Shown here: piece after piece, positions 1 through 6,617 of the stretch
How positions within the stretch are numbered: the first letter of the stretch is position 1
Layout: each line of letters begins with the position of its first letter
Source of the DNA: an uncultured Oscillospiraceae bacterium
GTDB lineage: Bacteria; Bacillota_A; Clostridia; Oscillospirales; Oscillospiraceae
Assembly (NCBI GenBank): GCA_900769845.1
Contig: CAAGIF010000097.1
Location: 1 to 9,120, forward strand
Length of the DNA: 9,120 nt
Direction of reading: 5' to 3'
Position numbers and translations under genes: made by a program
Notes under the pieces: generated by a model
Seen by the model: the letters and a program-made list of their open reading frames with translations, nothing else
Database searches by the model: none
Told to the model about the DNA's origin: nothing

Positions 1-1
1 C

Positions 2-337
2 GCGATGATGACGCGCAAGAGAAGAAATGCTACCCTGAAGCTGGCTAAGGGCTACTGGGGTTCCAAGTCCAAGCACTTTAAGATGGCCAAGCAGCAGGTC
101 ATGAAGTCCGGCAACTACGCTTTCGTTGGCCGCAAGCTGAAGAAGCGTGACTACCGCCGCCTGTGGATCACCCGCATCAGCGCTGCTGTTGCTCCCTACG
201 GTCTGAACTACTCCAAGTTCATGAACGGCGTGAAGAAGGCCGGCATCGAAATGAACCGCAAGAGCCTGTCCGAGATGGCTATCCAGGACGCAGCTGCATT
301 CGCCGCTGTTGTTGAGAAGGCTAAGGCTGCTCTGTAA
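2..337 (+). CDS. rplT: 50S ribosomal protein L20 (5' end cut by window)
   Basis: Ribosomal protein L20 binds 23S rRNA early in assembly of the large subunit. 111 codons are visible, beginning with an Ala codon at 2-4 and then MMTRKRRN. The family is about 115-120 residues, and Clostridia proteins usually start with a short MARxKGA-like segment before MMTRKRR, so roughly six codons, including the true start, lie left of the window; the ATG at 5 is internal. The very basic N-terminal half ([16 protein letters not shown]), the [11 protein letters not shown] segment and the C-terminal [16 protein letters not shown] are typical of L20. Lysine codons are nearly all AAG and arginine is mostly CGC/CGT, the biased usage of a highly expressed gene. 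In most bacteria it is the last gene of infC-rpmI-rplT; the terminator directly behind it fits that. Confidence 0.96.
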   Translation, partial: AMMTRKRRNATLKLAKGYWGSKSKHFKMAKQQVMKSGNYAFVGRKLKKRDYRRLWITRISAAVAPYGLNYSKFMNGVKKAGIEMNRKSLSEMAIQDAAAFAAVVEKAKAAL

Positions 338-353
338 AAAAAGCAAACATCAG

Positions 354-382
354 GACCCTGTCGGAACCGACAGGGTCTTTTT
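354..382 (+). terminator. Intrinsic terminator after rplT
   Basis: A perfect 10-bp stem, GACCCTGTCG (354-363) with CGACAGGGTC (368-377), closes the GAAC loop at 364-367 and is followed by a run of T to 382. It lies 17 bases after the rplT stop codon and should end the ribosomal protein operon. Confidence 0.92.
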
Positions 383-424
383 GCAAATCGGAGAAGAATA
401 TATAAATTGAAAGGAAGTGATCAC

Positions 425-1279
425 ATGGAACTGAAGCATACTGCCGAAAGGGAAGGGCGGCTGTCCTCTTTTCTGCGGCAGGAACTGAAAATGTCCACAG
501 GATTGATGAACCGGATGAAGTGGCAGAACCGGATCTTTGTCAACGGTAGAGCCGAGCACACGGATTTTACTGTGAAGCAGGGCGATGTGATCACGATTTG
601 GCTGGACGAGGAGGAACCGGAATACCCACCGGAGGACGGAAAGCTGAATATTTTGTACGAGGATGAACATCTTTTGGCAGTGGATAAGCCTTCGGGGATG
701 CTGATCCATCCTTCCAGGCACAGAAATGAGGGTACTCTGGCAAATCTGGTGCTGGGATATTATGCAAGGTCTGGGCAGAAAAGCGCGTTTCATCCGGTGA
801 CCCGGCTGGATCGGGATACCTTCGGCATCGTTCTGTTGGCAAAAAACGCCCATATTCATGCCCGGATACAGCAGACGGACATGAAGAAGACCTACCATGG
901 GCTGGTTTTGGGAGGCCCGGAGAAGGACGCAGGGATCATTGACGCGCCCATCGCCCGGAAGGAACTGCCCAGCCTGCTGCGGGAGGTCCGGGAGGATGGG
1001 AAGCGGAGTATTACGGAATTTCGGGTGTTGCAGCGGTACAGCGATTGCACCAAGCTTGAGCTGCGGCCCGTTACCGGACGGACCCATCAGCTTCGGGTCC
1101 ACTGCGCCCATATGGGGTTTCCCATACTGGGAGATCCCCAGTACGGCGGAGAAGAAGCCCGGTTTGGCTTTGACAGCCAGATGCTCTGCGCCAAATCCCT
1201 GGAATTTGTCCATCCCGTCACCGATAAGCTTATAAAACTGGAATCCAATATGGATGTAAAGAAGGAGCGGTGGGAATGA
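425..1279 (+). CDS. RluA-family pseudouridine synthase
   Basis: Converts specific uridines in rRNA or tRNA to pseudouridine. The 284-residue protein has an N-terminal S4-like RNA-binding part (about residues 10-58: GRLSSFLRQELK through RIFVNG to GDVITI) and then the RluA catalytic domain (about 75-250). The active-site motif is RLDRDTFG, with the presumed catalytic Asp at residue 129. The family also shows here the HLLAVDKPSGMLIHP strand and the C-terminal RPVTGRTHQLRVHCAHMGFPILGDPQYG block. The usual Ser of the R-L-D-x-D-T-S-G motif is Phe, outside the catalytic Asp. I chose the ATG at 425 because AAGGAAG (411-417) sits 7 bases before it; an in-frame TTG at 407 has no ribosome binding site. 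The region between the rplT terminator and this gene has a TATAAA-like box at 401 but no convincing -35, so its promoter is uncertain. The target RNA (RluC-, RluD- or TruC-like) cannot be told from sequence. The next gene overlaps by 4 bases. Confidence 0.93.
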   Translation: MELKHTAEREGRLSSFLRQELKMSTGLMNRMKWQNRIFVNGRAEHTDFTVKQGDVITIWLDEEEPEYPPEDGKLNILYEDEHLLAVDKPSGMLIHPSRHRNEGTLANLVLGYYARSGQKSAFHPVTRLDRDTFGIVLLAKNAHIHARIQQTDMKKTYHGLVLGGPEKDAGIIDAPIARKELPSLLREVREDGKRSITEFRVLQRYSDCTKLELRPVTGRTHQLRVHCAHMGFPILGDPQYGGEEARFGFDSQMLCAKSLEFVHPVTDKLIKLESNMDVKKERWE

Positions 1280-2001
1280 TCGCGTTTTTGACCAGCAGCC
1301 CCTGCGTCTATCTGGCGCCCCGGGCGATACTGAATCCGGAGAATGATTTTGTCCGGAATTTGCAGCGGTGTCTGCCCCCGAAGCCCCGCTGTCTGTTTGT
1401 CTGCTCCAGCCCCGATAATTTCGGTTTTACGGACCGGGTAGCGGAGGAAATGGCGGCTGCCTTTGGAGAAGCGGGAATCCCATTTTCCACCATGACAAAG
1501 CTGGACAGAAGAAACTGGGAGGATGCCCGGATGCTGATCTGGCAAAGCGATCTGATCCTTCTGTCCGGAGGTCATGTGCCTACGCAAAACCAATTTTTCC
1601 GGGAGATCGGGCTGAAGGAACAACTTGAAAACTACCAGGGCGTTATTGTGGGCATCAGCGCGGGGTCCATGAATGCGGCGGGACGGGTGTATATTCAACC
1701 GGAAGAAGAGGGGGAATCTTCTCCCGAATTTAAGCGATTCCTGCCGGGACTGGGGATTACGGATTATAATATTCTGCCTCATTACCAGCAGGTGAAGGAC
1801 TATGAACTGGACGGAAAACGGCTGTTTGAGGAGATAACCTATGCCGACAGCATGGGGGAGCGCTTCTTCGTGTTTGTGGACGGAACCTACCTGCTGGTGG
1901 AAAACGGAAGGACAGAACTGCACGGAGAGGCCTACTGTCTTCAGAACGGTATTATGACTCCAATATCCGGGCTGGGGGATACGGTGCTGTTGAAGGGATG
2001 A
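1276..2001 (+). CDS. Peptidase S51 family (dipeptidase E-like) protein
   Basis: A 241-residue protein of the class-I glutamine-amidotransferase-like fold, closest by motif to peptidase family S51 (dipeptidase E/cyanophycinase relatives), which are cytoplasmic serine peptidases acting on Asp-containing dipeptides or similar substrates. The nucleophile elbow is GISAGSMN, with the presumed catalytic Ser at 128. It is preceded by the LILLSGGHVPTQN strand-loop (residues 93-105) and followed by LPHY, whose His169 is the candidate base. No signal peptide or membrane segment is evident. The ATG at 1276 has AAGGAG (1262-1267) 8 bases upstream; an in-frame GTG at 1270 would be only 2 bases from it, so it is unlikely to be used. 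The ATGA overlap with the preceding pseudouridine synthase implies translational coupling and one transcript. The substrate is not predictable; it could be a non-peptidase member of the superfamily. Confidence 0.85.
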   Translation: MIAFLTSSPCVYLAPRAILNPENDFVRNLQRCLPPKPRCLFVCSSPDNFGFTDRVAEEMAAAFGEAGIPFSTMTKLDRRNWEDARMLIWQSDLILLSGGHVPTQNQFFREIGLKEQLENYQGVIVGISAGSMNAAGRVYIQPEEEGESSPEFKRFLPGLGITDYNILPHYQQVKDYELDGKRLFEEITYADSMGERFFVFVDGTYLLVENGRTELHGEAYCLQNGIMTPISGLGDTVLLKG

Positions 2002-2039
2002 GACAGTCGCGGCCAATAAATGAAAAAAATAAAAAGGAG

Positions 2040-2072
2040 CCCACTTTTCTCTTGACAAAAGGGGAGAGTGGG
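2040..2072 (+). other. Hairpin overlapping the ATPase promoter, possible weak terminator
   Basis: CCCACTTTTCTC (2040-2051) can pair over 12 positions, including three G-U wobbles, with GGGGAGAGTGGG (2061-2072) in RNA read from the upstream genes. The 9-base loop contains the TTGACA -35 box of the next promoter. The downstream sequence is TGTATATT and not a clean T run, so termination of the upstream unit would be weak. The same arms are less stable on the - strand, where the wobbles become A-C mismatches. Confidence 0.35.
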
Positions 2073-2080
2073 TGTATATT
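2052..2080 (+). promoter_or_regulatory. Sigma-A-type promoter of the metal ATPase gene
   Basis: A perfect TTGACA -35 box (2052-2057) is separated by 17 bases from a TATATT -10 box (2075-2080). Transcription should begin near 2087, about 42 bases before the ATPase start codon, inside the adjoining palindrome. Confidence 0.85.
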
Positions 2081-2086
2081 AAATAT

Positions 2087-2112
2087 AACACATGAACAAA
2101 TGCTCATATGTT
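2087..2112 (+). promoter_or_regulatory. Palindromic operator, ArsR/SmtB metal-sensor type
   Basis: A 26-base imperfect inverted repeat with half-sites AACACATGAACAA and ATGCTCATATGTT; 10 of the 13 half-site positions are complementary. The core ATGAACA..TG.TCAT resembles operators of ArsR/SmtB-family repressors (CadC, CzrA, SmtB, ZiaR), which release DNA on binding Zn, Cd or Pb. It begins about where transcription should start, so a bound repressor would block initiation. No such repressor is encoded in the window, so it would act from elsewhere. The identification rests on symmetry, motif and the nature of the gene behind it. Confidence 0.7.
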
Positions 2113-2128
2113 ACAAGGAGGAGCAAGG

Positions 2129-4351
2129 ATGGAGAAAAAGATCTATACCATTGAGAATCTGGACTGCGCCAACTGCGCGGCGAAAATAGAAGCGAGATTT
2201 AATGCGCTGCCCCAGGTGCAGGAGGCGTCCATTACCTTTGCCACCCGGCAGCTTCGGCTGACGGCGGAGGATCCGGACAGTCTGATCCCGGAATTGACGG
2301 AAATTGCCCGGAGCGTGGAGCCGGAGATGCTGATCCTGCCCAGGGAACATGACGGGGGACATCACGACCGAGGCGGCTGCGGTTATCATCATGATCACAA
2401 ACATCATGACCATTGCAATCATCACGGACACGGGGATGGCTGCGGTTGTGGGCATCATCATAACCAGGGAGAACAGGAAGGTTGCTGCGGGCATCCGCAT
2501 GAGCAGAAGAAATCTGCCCATGAAGACCATGAACATGCCAAGGGTGACTCCGGTCTGAAATCGATTTTAGTGGGCGCGGCCCTGTTTGCGGCGGGCTTGC
2601 TGCTGGGCGGGCTGGGCTTTGCCATTCCTTCCAGGGTGTCTTTTGTGGCGGGTTATCTTGCGGTTGGCTGGGAGGTCATTGCGAATGCCTGGAAAAACCT
2701 GCGCCGGGGACATATGCTGGATGAAAACTTCCTGATGAGCATTGCCAGCATCGGCGCGTTCTTCATTGGGGAATTTGCTGAGGCTGTGGGCGTGATGCTC
2801 TTTTACCGGGTGGGAGAATATTTTGAACACAAGGCGGTGGAGCGCAGCCGCAGTCAGATCATGGAGGCGGTGGACCTGCGTCCGGAGGTGGTAAATCTTG
2901 CGGACGGAAGAACCGTTCCCGCGGGAGAGGCCCGGGTAGGAGATATTCTGCTGGTGCGGCCGGGAGACCGGATCCCTCTGGACGGCGTGGTGCTGTCCGG
3001 TGAGAGCCGCATCGATACCGCGCCTATTACCGGCGAGCCGGTTCCGGTGGGTGTAAAGCCTGGTTCGGAGGTGATCTCCGGCTGTGTCAATACCTCCGGA
3101 CAGTTGACAATCCGAGTGGAAAAACCGCTGCAGGAATCCATGGTGACCAGAATTCTGAACAGCGTGGAGAATGCGGCGGCCAGCAAGCCCAAGATTGACC
3201 GGTTTATCACCCGGTTTGCCCGGATCTATACGCCCGTTGTGGTGGCGGTGGCGGCGCTGGTGGCTGTTGCGCCTTCCATTATTACCGGGCATTGGGATTA
3301 CTGGATCTACACGGCGCTGTCGTTTTTGGTCATGAGCTGCCCCTGCGCGCTGGTTCTGAGTGTGCCGCTGGCATTTTTCTCCGGAATCGGCGCGGGCAGC
3401 CGGAAGGGAATCTTGTTCAAGGGAGGCCTGTCCATTGAGGCCATGAGCGGCGTGAAAGCGGTTGCCATGGATAAGACCGGTACGCTGACAAAGGGAGAAT
3501 TCAAAGTGCAGCAGGTGGCGGGAGGACTGGATGTGCTGCGGCTGTGCGCCAGCTGCGAGCAGAATTCCACCCACCCCATTGCTGTGAGTATTACTGCGGC
3601 GGCGAAAGAACAGGGAATAGAGCTGTTTATCCCGGATTCTCTGGAAGAGATTTCCGGACGGGGTATCCGCGCCCTGGCAGAGGGAAAGCAGATACTCTGC
3701 GGAAATGCCCTGCTGATGGAAGAAAATGAGGTGACCGGCGTTGAAATTCCCAGGACGGAGGGAACGCTGGTGCTGGTGGCGATGGACCGCAGATTTGTTG
3801 GGTATATTGTGATCGCGGACACGGTGAAAGCCGGAGCCCGGGAGGCGGTAGCGCGGCTGAAGGACCGGGGGATTTTTACCGCCATGCTTACCGGCGACCG
3901 GGAGGAATCTGCCGTGCAGATCGCCCGGCAGGTGGGAATCCACCGGGTATTTGCCAAGCTGCTGCCCCAGGAGAAACTGGAACGGCTGCAGACACTTCGC
4001 CGGGAAAAGGGCGCTGTGATGTATGTGGGCGACGGAATCAACGATGCTCCGGTACTGGCAGGCGCCGATGTGGGCGCGGCTATGGGAAGCGGCGCGGATG
4101 CTGCTATTGAGGCGGCAGATGTGGTGTTCATGACCTCGGATGTGATGGCGATTCCCCAATCTCTGGAGATCGCCCGTCGGACAAAACAGGCGGCATGGCA
4201 AAATGTGGTATTTGCATTGGCTGTGAAATTTGCAGTGATGCTGCTGGGCCTGTTTGGTTTTGCCTCCATGTGGATGGCTGTATTTGCAGATTCCGGAGTG
4301 GCCATTTTGTGCGTATTGAACGCAGTGCGGCTGCTGTATAGGAAGGAGTAG
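2129..4351 (+). CDS. cadA: Zn/Cd/Pb-exporting P1B-2-type ATPase
   Basis: A membrane pump using ATP to export Zn(II), Cd(II) or Pb(II) from the cytoplasm. In order: an HMA domain with CANC (Cys13, Cys16); a linker at 74-137 holding 20 His and 6 Cys; paired membrane segments at about 147-190 and 199-230; an actuator domain with TGEP (301-304); membrane segments around 367-388 and 393-423, the latter carrying the CPC metal site (Cys404-Pro-Cys406); a phosphorylation domain with DKTGT (Asp448); an HP motif (His482-Pro483); TGDRE (588-592); GDGINDAP (634-641); and two last helices with Lys700 and Asp721. CPC plus this Lys and Asp marks the Zn/Cd/Pb class and not the Cu class (which has Asn/Tyr/Met-Ser there). 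All catalytic motifs are intact, and 740 residues is usual. The ATG at 2129 follows AAGGAGG (2115-2121) by 7 bases; the in-frame ATG at 2108 lies inside the operator without a ribosome site. The cadA/zntA choice of name is nominal. It is probably metal-induced through the upstream operator. Confidence 0.95.
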   Translation: MEKKIYTIENLDCANCAAKIEARFNALPQVQEASITFATRQLRLTAEDPDSLIPELTEIARSVEPEMLILPREHDGGHHDRGGCGYHHDHKHHDHCNHHGHGDGCGCGHHHNQGEQEGCCGHPHEQKKSAHEDHEHAKGDSGLKSILVGAALFAAGLLLGGLGFAIPSRVSFVAGYLAVGWEVIANAWKNLRRGHMLDENFLMSIASIGAFFIGEFAEAVGVMLFYRVGEYFEHKAVERSRSQIMEAVDLRPEVVNLADGRTVPAGEARVGDILLVRPGDRIPLDGVVLSGESRIDTAPITGEPVPVGVKPGSEVISGCVNTSGQLTIRVEKPLQESMVTRILNSVENAAASKPKIDRFITRFARIYTPVVVAVAALVAVAPSIITGHWDYWIYTALSFLVMSCPCALVLSVPLAFFSGIGAGSRKGILFKGGLSIEAMSGVKAVAMDKTGTLTKGEFKVQQVAGGLDVLRLCASCEQNSTHPIAVSITAAAKEQGIELFIPDSLEEISGRGIRALAEGKQILCGNALLMEENEVTGVEIPRTEGTLVLVAMDRRFVGYIVIADTVKAGAREAVARLKDRGIFTAMLTGDREESAVQIARQVGIHRVFAKLLPQEKLERLQTLRREKGAVMYVGDGINDAPVLAGADVGAAMGSGADAAIEAADVVFMTSDVMAIPQSLEIARRTKQAAWQNVVFALAVKFAVMLLGLFGFASMWMAVFADSGVAILCVLNAVRLLYRKE

Positions 4352-4355
4352 GAAA

Positions 4356-5060
4356 ATGGACGATCTTTATCTGCGGAAGACCGGTCTGCTGGACTATGAT
4401 GCGCCACAAATCCAGGAGTTGATACGGAAGAGAAATTGGTTGGAACTGGATGATTTTCACAGGATCGGGGCAATATATGACTTTGTTCAAAATGAGATTT
4501 TGCTGGGATACAACCGGTCGGATACTCTGACAGCGGCAGAGGTGCTGGCAGATGGCTACGGTCAGTGCAACACCAAGGCAACCCTTTTGATGGCGCTGCT
4601 CCGGGGCGCGGAGATTCCCTGCAGACTTCACGGAGCAGAAGTCTGCAAGATCTTTCAAAGGGAGTTAATGATGGCAATTACAGCGGCGCTGGCGCCGGAA
4701 ACCATTGTACATACCTGGGCAGAAGTGTACTACCGGGGCAAATGGATGGCGCTGGAGGGCGTGATCGCTGACAAGCGGTACCTGGAGGCGGTCAGAAAAC
4801 GCCATCCGGATACCCGGGGGCGATTTTTCGGTTATGCCATTGCGGTTTCTGACTTCGGAAAACTGGATGTGGAATGGCGGGGGACGGATACCTATGTTCA
4901 ACGGGAAGCCGTTGTGACGGATTTGGGTATCTTTGACAGCCCGGACAGCTTTTTTGCCGACCATCCGCAAAAATGGGGGAAGCTGGTGGATTTTGCATAT
5001 GTGCATTTGGGAAGAAAGCTGATGAGCAAAAGGGTAAACGCCATCCGCTGCGAAGGATGA
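4356..5060 (+). CDS. Transglutaminase-like superfamily protein
   Basis: A 234-residue protein with the papain-like transglutaminase-like core, a fold found in proteases, amidases and cross-linking enzymes. The putative nucleophile is Cys71 in GYGQCNTKATLLMALLR. The putative catalytic His119 is in VHTWAEVYYRGKWMALE. The third triad position, usually Asp in HxWxEVYxxGxWxxxD, is here Glu134 (ALEG). No signal peptide, lipobox or membrane helix is apparent, so it is probably cytoplasmic. The flanking parts (residues 1-55 and 150-234) match nothing I can name with confidence. The start is well supported: AAGGAG at 4343-4348, within the last codons of the ATPase gene, is 7 bases before the ATG. Only 4 bases separate the two genes and a terminator follows, so it is very probably co-transcribed with the metal ATPase. 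Its substrate, and any role in metal handling, are unknown. Confidence 0.85.
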   Translation: MDDLYLRKTGLLDYDAPQIQELIRKRNWLELDDFHRIGAIYDFVQNEILLGYNRSDTLTAAEVLADGYGQCNTKATLLMALLRGAEIPCRLHGAEVCKIFQRELMMAITAALAPETIVHTWAEVYYRGKWMALEGVIADKRYLEAVRKRHPDTRGRFFGYAIAVSDFGKLDVEWRGTDTYVQREAVVTDLGIFDSPDSFFADHPQKWGKLVDFAYVHLGRKLMSKRVNAIRCEG

Positions 5061-5063
5061 AAA

Positions 5064-5098
5064 GAGGGCTGCGGAGCAGCCCTCCTTTCTATTATTTT
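5064..5098 (+). terminator. Intrinsic terminator after the ATPase-transglutaminase unit
   Basis: A perfect 9-bp stem, GAGGGCTGC (5064-5072) with GCAGCCCTC (5076-5084), has a GGA loop and is followed by CTTTCTATTATTTT. It begins 3 bases after the stop codon at 5060. The T run is interrupted, so some read-through is possible. Confidence 0.85.
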
Positions 5099-5128
5099 AA
5101 AAAGAATGTGAATTCTTGCGGCGCGGGG

Positions 5129-5156
5129 TTGTTAATTTTTCCCAAAGTGGTATAAT
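5129..5156 (+). promoter_or_regulatory. Promoter of the lipid kinase-Nudix unit
   Basis: A perfect TATAAT -10 box (5151-5156) preceded by TGG, an extended -10 (TGnTATAAT from 5148), lies 16 bases after a weaker TTGTTA -35 box (5129-5134). The extended -10 would compensate for the poor -35. It lies between a terminator and the start codon at 5194. Confidence 0.75.
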
Positions 5157-5193
5157 ATGGTCAGAAATGCCACGGACTTGACGAGGTGAGATT

Positions 5194-6090
5194 ATGAAGA
5201 AAATGCTGTTTGTAATGAATCCCTACTCCGGTATGCGTAAAGCAGGCCGGTATCTGCCGGATATTATTGCCATGTATAACCGGGCGGGCTATCGGGTGAT
5301 CACCCATATGACCGGCGGACAGGGAGATGCCACCCGGGTGGTGGAGGAAGAGGCCGGAAATGTGGATCTGGTGGTCTGCTGCGGCGGTGACGGAACCTTT
5401 AATGAAACCATTACCGGTATTTTGAAAAGCGGAGCTTCTGTGCCGGTGGGATATATCCCGGCGGGCTCTACCAATGATTTTGCATCCAGCGTGGGGATCT
5501 CTACCAATATTATGCAGGCCGCGGAAGATGTGATGGAAGGCGAGCCGATGGAACTGGATGTAGGCCTTTTTGGCGACCGGTATTTTTCCTATGTGGCCTC
5601 CTTCGGCGCGTTCACCAGAACCAGCTACGCTACCCCTCAGAGCGTGAAAAATGCCCTGGGACACACGGCTTATGTGCTGGAGGGCATCAGCGAGCTGTCC
5701 CAGATTCGCAAAATCCATGTGCGGATGGAGCTGGACGGCCAGGCGGTGGAGGACGATTTTCTTTTCGGCGCCATCAGCAATGCCACCACCGTGGGCGGCT
5801 TTCTGACCCTGGATCCCAATATGGTGGACATGGCGGACGGAAAGTTTGAAATCATGCTGGTGCGGGCGCCGGTGGATATTTCGGAGATTTCCGAATGTAT
5901 CTGGGCGGTTCAGTCCCAGAAATATAACTGCGCTATGATCACCTTCCGCAGCGCCAGCGATATCAAGGTATATGCAGACCCTCTGGTTCCCTGGACACTG
6001 GACGGAGAACGGGAGGACGGACATGAGATGGTGCAGGTGCAAAACCTGCACAGAGCCATCCGGGTGATCAGAAGGAGGAAGGAGTCGTGA
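5194..6090 (+). CDS. Diacylglycerol kinase-family (YegS/BmrU-type) lipid kinase
   Basis: Members of this family phosphorylate diacylglycerol or related lipids with ATP at the inner face of the membrane, recycling lipid into phospholipid synthesis. The 298-residue protein, a usual length, opens with KKMLFVMNPYSG, the first nucleotide-binding strand. It carries the catalytic-domain signature CCGGDGTFNE (GGDGT at 64-68), the PAGSTNDFA motif (89-97), and the C-terminal WTLDGE block (267-272) of the YegS/DgkB two-domain fold. There is no membrane segment; it is expected to associate peripherally. The ATG at 5194 follows GAGGTGA (5183-5189) at a short spacing of 4 bases. Its stop overlaps the start of the Nudix gene (GTGA at 6087-6090). 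The lipid substrate (diacylglycerol, undecaprenol-like or another) cannot be decided from the sequence. Confidence 0.93.
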   Translation: MKKMLFVMNPYSGMRKAGRYLPDIIAMYNRAGYRVITHMTGGQGDATRVVEEEAGNVDLVVCCGGDGTFNETITGILKSGASVPVGYIPAGSTNDFASSVGISTNIMQAAEDVMEGEPMELDVGLFGDRYFSYVASFGAFTRTSYATPQSVKNALGHTAYVLEGISELSQIRKIHVRMELDGQAVEDDFLFGAISNATTVGGFLTLDPNMVDMADGKFEIMLVRAPVDISEISECIWAVQSQKYNCAMITFRSASDIKVYADPLVPWTLDGEREDGHEMVQVQNLHRAIRVIRRRKES

Positions 6091-6557
6091 TTAACTCCAC
6101 CCTGTGCTATGTTACCCGGGGCGATGAGGTACTGATGCTTCACCGGGTAAAGAAGAAAAATGATGTCAATCAGGATAAATGGATCGGCATTGGCGGCAAG
6201 TTTGAGGAAAACGAATCCCCGGACGACTGCCTGCTGCGGGAGGCGCTGGAGGAAACCGGACTGACCCTGACATCCTGGAAATGCCGGGGTGTGGTTACAT
6301 TCCTGACCAACGGTCCCTGGGATGGGGAATACATGTATCTGTTCACCGCCGACGAATTTGAAGGAGAACTGAGGGAATGCCCCGAGGGGGATCTTCAGTG
6401 GGTGAGCCGGGAGTTTTTGAATGAGCTTCCCAAGTGGGAGGGAGATCAGATATTCCTGGAGCTTCTATGGCAGGATGCGCCCTTTTTTCTGCTGACACTG
6501 CGTTATGACGGCCAGCGGCTGACAGAAGCGGTTCTGAATGGGGAAAAAATCCGGTAA
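6087..6557 (+). CDS. Nudix hydrolase, MutT/8-oxo-dGTP diphosphatase-like
   Basis: Hydrolyses a nucleoside diphosphate linked to another group; close relatives by motif clean oxidised dNTPs (8-oxo-dGTP) out of the pool. The 156-residue protein has a complete Nudix box, G37-x5-E43-x7-R51-E52-x2-E55-E56-x-G58, with the metal-binding Glu residues present. The preceding DKWIGIGGKFEENESP segment is typical of MutT/MTH1-like members in Firmicutes. The GTG start at 6087 is chosen because AAGGAGG (6072-6078) lies 8 bases upstream and the GTGA overlap with the lipid kinase stop is a standard coupling arrangement. No terminator is evident directly after the stop; the next promoter starts 24 bases later. 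The substrate is not certain from sequence. Confidence 0.92.
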   Translation: MINSTLCYVTRGDEVLMLHRVKKKNDVNQDKWIGIGGKFEENESPDDCLLREALEETGLTLTSWKCRGVVTFLTNGPWDGEYMYLFTADEFEGELRECPEGDLQWVSREFLNELPKWEGDQIFLELLWQDAPFFLLTLRYDGQRLTEAVLNGEKIR

Positions 6558-6581
6558 AACCGGCGAAAACCGAAAATAGAG

Positions 6582-6611
6582 TTGACAAATCTTTCTGTTT
6601 CGGGGTATAAT
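6582..6611 (+). promoter_or_regulatory. Promoter of the metG T-box leader
   Basis: A perfect TTGACA (6582-6587) and a perfect TATAAT (6606-6611) are 18 bases apart. Transcription should start near 6618, giving a leader of about 265 bases before the metG start codon. Confidence 0.9.
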
Positions 6612-6617
6612 ATCCCG

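Noticed and set aside
399..406. Promoter before the pseudouridine synthase
   Set aside because: TATATAAA is -10-like but no acceptable -35 box lies 15-19 bases upstream; TTGCAA at 381 is too close. The unit may depend on terminator read-through or a weak promoter.
407..424. TTG at 407 as start of the pseudouridine synthase
   Set aside because: The ribosome binding site AAGGAAG lies at 411-417, downstream of this TTG, and positions the ATG at 425.
350..2091. - strand open frames of 287 and 334 codons opposite the pseudouridine synthase and peptidase
   Set aside because: They run across the rplT terminator or the ATPase promoter, lack recognisable domains and mirror conserved + strand genes.
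1998..2189. 63-codon + strand open frame across the ATPase promoter
   Set aside because: It has no ribosome site of its own, runs through the promoter and operator, overlaps the ATPase start in another frame, and its peptide shows no family character.
2349..2558. + strand frame rich in Ile, Met and Thr within the His/Cys region of the ATPase
   Set aside because: A frame-shifted reading of the CAT/CAC repeats coding for the His-rich linker.
2567..4677. Long - strand open frames (544 and 456 codons) opposite the ATPase and transglutaminase-like genes
   Set aside because: Low-complexity peptides without motifs, opposite clearly conserved + strand coding sequence.
5102..5117. AAGAAT/ATTCTT hairpin upstream of the lipid kinase promoter
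   Set aside because: Only 6 AT-rich pairs around a 4-base loop, upstream of the -35 box, without further support as an operator.
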